Shown: positions 62,954-64,000 of the stretch, piece by piece
How positions within the stretch are numbered: the first letter of the stretch is position 1
Layout: each line of letters begins with the position of its first letter
Assembly: GCA_028023455.1 (NCBI GenBank)
Contig: JAQFVV010012477.1
Location: 3,437,865 to 3,501,864, forward strand
Direction: 5' to 3'
DNA: 64,000 bases
DNA from: Epiperipatus broadwayi
Lineage: Eukaryota > Onychophora > Udeonychophora > Euonychophora > Peripatidae
Made by a program: the position numbers and the translations under genes
The notes under the pieces: generated by a model
Databases searched by the model: none
What the model was told of the DNA's origin: nothing
What the model saw: only the letters and a program-made list of their open reading frames with translations

Positions 62954-63361
62954 TTTTCAGCATATATGTGCTTGAGTGTATCAGTGTTATTAGATAGAGT
63001 GCAGAGTGGTGGGTCATGTGAAAGTCTGTGCTCATATACCCTATATTACATATATAGACACATGGTATATATTAAGCCTGTGTTTCACATATTACATTGT
63101 AGAGATGTCTGCCCATCCTTGCATATGTATTTAATGGATTATGTCCTGTACATGTGGGGTTCAGATTGACCTTGGGTCAACATGGGTGTGACAAGAATCT
63201 TGGCCTTAGGGTGGCCTTCGAGCATTTCATCATCAGATTTTCAATTGGATGGACGGTTGAAGAGTTGGAGTGTGTAGTAGATTGGAGCCAGTCCATTAAA
63301 GTATGAAGATTGTCTATCTTAATAAATATCTGAGCACTTATAGTATATATGTGTGGGAGAT

Positions 63362-63426
63362 GATAATCTGGACCAACTGATGATTGCTGGTTTAGCATGA
63401 AATACGTATATTGGTGATTATTTATC
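63362..63426 (+). ncRNA. Hammerhead ribozyme HHR-1, core intact (dimer, downstream)
   Basis: CTGATGA 63377-63383, GAAA 63399-63402, cleavage expected at 63410/63411. Identical in sequence to the upstream copy over the whole motif. Confidence 0.82.
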
Positions 63427-63569
63427 TTTTCAGCATATATGTGCTTGAGTGTATCAGTGTTATTAGATAGAGTGGAGAGTGGTGGGTCATGTGAAAGTCT
63501 GTGCTCATATACCCTATATTACATATATAGACACATGGTATATATTAAGCCTGTGTTTCACATATTATA

Positions 63570-63598
63570 TTATTATTAATATGTTATTACTGTTGTTG

Positions 63599-63629
<31 letters not shown>

Positions 63630-64000
63630 ATGATTCTATTCTTTAATTTAAGTTATTGTTGTTGTTAATAATTATGTTATTTGTCATTTCTCTTCCAAAC
63701 CTGAGCTGATTATTTATTTCATTAATCTAATAAAGTATTAGATAAAATGGTAATGATCAAAAAATATAATTGAATCCACATAGAAACTTGTTTCTATATG
63801 GTTCAATTTGATCATTGCTTATGGATTCAATTTATTGCTGCTTGTGACTAGTATCAACTTGTCAATTAAAAATGATTTGTTTGTAATCACTCCACTGTGT
63901 ACACGATCACCCATTAGTTATCTTTAAATTTCTCTAGACAAAAATTAATTTGAGAATTATTGTATTTTTTGTGGTAACTAGATTATTACCAATTGTCAAA
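63570..64000. other. AT-rich end of window with short (TTA)n and a hairpin
   Basis: A short TTA run lies at 63601-63629. At about 63752-63815 an inverted repeat (AATGATCAAA ... ATAGAAAC / GTTTCTAT ... TTTGATCATT) can form a 64-nt hairpin. No gene is seen. Confidence 0.5.

Larger units (their letters stand above)
62540..63568 (+). mobile_element. HHR-1 dimeric element with three core-intact hammerheads
   Basis: A 14-bp string ATTATTATTAATAT lies at both edges (62526-62539, 63569-63582), though in simple-sequence surroundings. The insert is an inverted partial unit (62540 to about 62830) followed by two head-to-tail partial units: the sequence from 62831 recurs at 63304, a period of exactly 473 bp, and the two hammerhead cleavage sites are also 473 bp apart. 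The 3' end (GGTATATATTAAGCCTGTGT) is present in both units. Near identity of all copies marks this as the youngest insertion of the family here. Confidence 0.82.

Overview
This looks like intergenic or intronic DNA from a very AT-rich (by eye roughly three quarters A+T) invertebrate animal genome. I find no host protein-coding gene. The reasons for a metazoan: long pure microsatellites, non-LTR (RTE-type) and LTR (gypsy-type) retroelements, Penelope-like elements (PLEs) with a GIY-YIG endonuclease, piggyBac-like TTAA insertions, tRNA-derived SINEs and hammerhead-ribozyme repeats. I cannot name the species. Almost every open reading frame is a retroelement relic or an artefact of simple repeats.

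Layout. 1-3.5 kb: two long (AAT/TTA)n tracts around a decayed LINE endonuclease and a frameshifted PLE C-terminus. 4.8-10.5 kb: three palindromic insertions (one carrying PLE endonuclease sequence) and a piggyBac-like MITE. 10.9-15.7 kb: an old repeat block (R1) interrupted by two hammerhead elements of different families; a second R1 copy at 29.4-32.5 kb lacks both. 15.7-16.8 kb: gypsy integrase tail. 19.3-27.2 kb: LTR element copy A, decayed, with a small hammerhead insertion in one LTR and a piggyBac-like MITE. 27.25-29.3 kb: TIR DNA transposon. 33.6 kb: SINE. 35.6-47.3 kb: LTR element copy B, with two nearly identical 2.15-kb LTRs, primer-binding site, polypurine tract and a Gag-like minus-strand reading frame but no reverse transcriptase; an RTE retrotransposon (41.0-44.3 kb) is nested in it. 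47.3-49.5 kb: tandem then inverted hammerhead repeats with a MITE inside. 50.9 and 55.0 kb: SINEs. 55.7 kb: second copy of a palindromic element. 56.7-57.3 kb: (GATA)n. 57.6-59.1 kb: inverted, decayed RTE copy. 59.2-63.6 kb: further hammerhead elements, ending with a 473-nt hammerhead-to-hammerhead dimer.

Main discovery candidate. A dispersed family (HHR-1, about 12 copies on both strands) carries a recognisable type I hammerhead ribozyme: CTGATGA, stem II GTGCT/AGCAC, GAAA, a loop-less palindromic stem III (ATAC/GTAT), an ATA cleavage triplet, and a two-part stem I with a bulge. A second, unrelated family (HHR-2) has its own hammerhead. Insertions are bounded by 11-14 bp target-site duplications and usually begin with an inverted piece of their own 3' half, the arrangement known from PLEs. 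The ribozyme catalytic CpG (C11.1-G12) decays to CA or TG in most copies, as expected from CpG methylation. This resembles retrozymes and PLE pseudo-LTRs, both known, but these families and their integration structure may be undescribed. A second candidate is the LTR element pair A/B: a non-autonomous element coding for a conserved Cys-rich, coiled-coil Gag-like protein.
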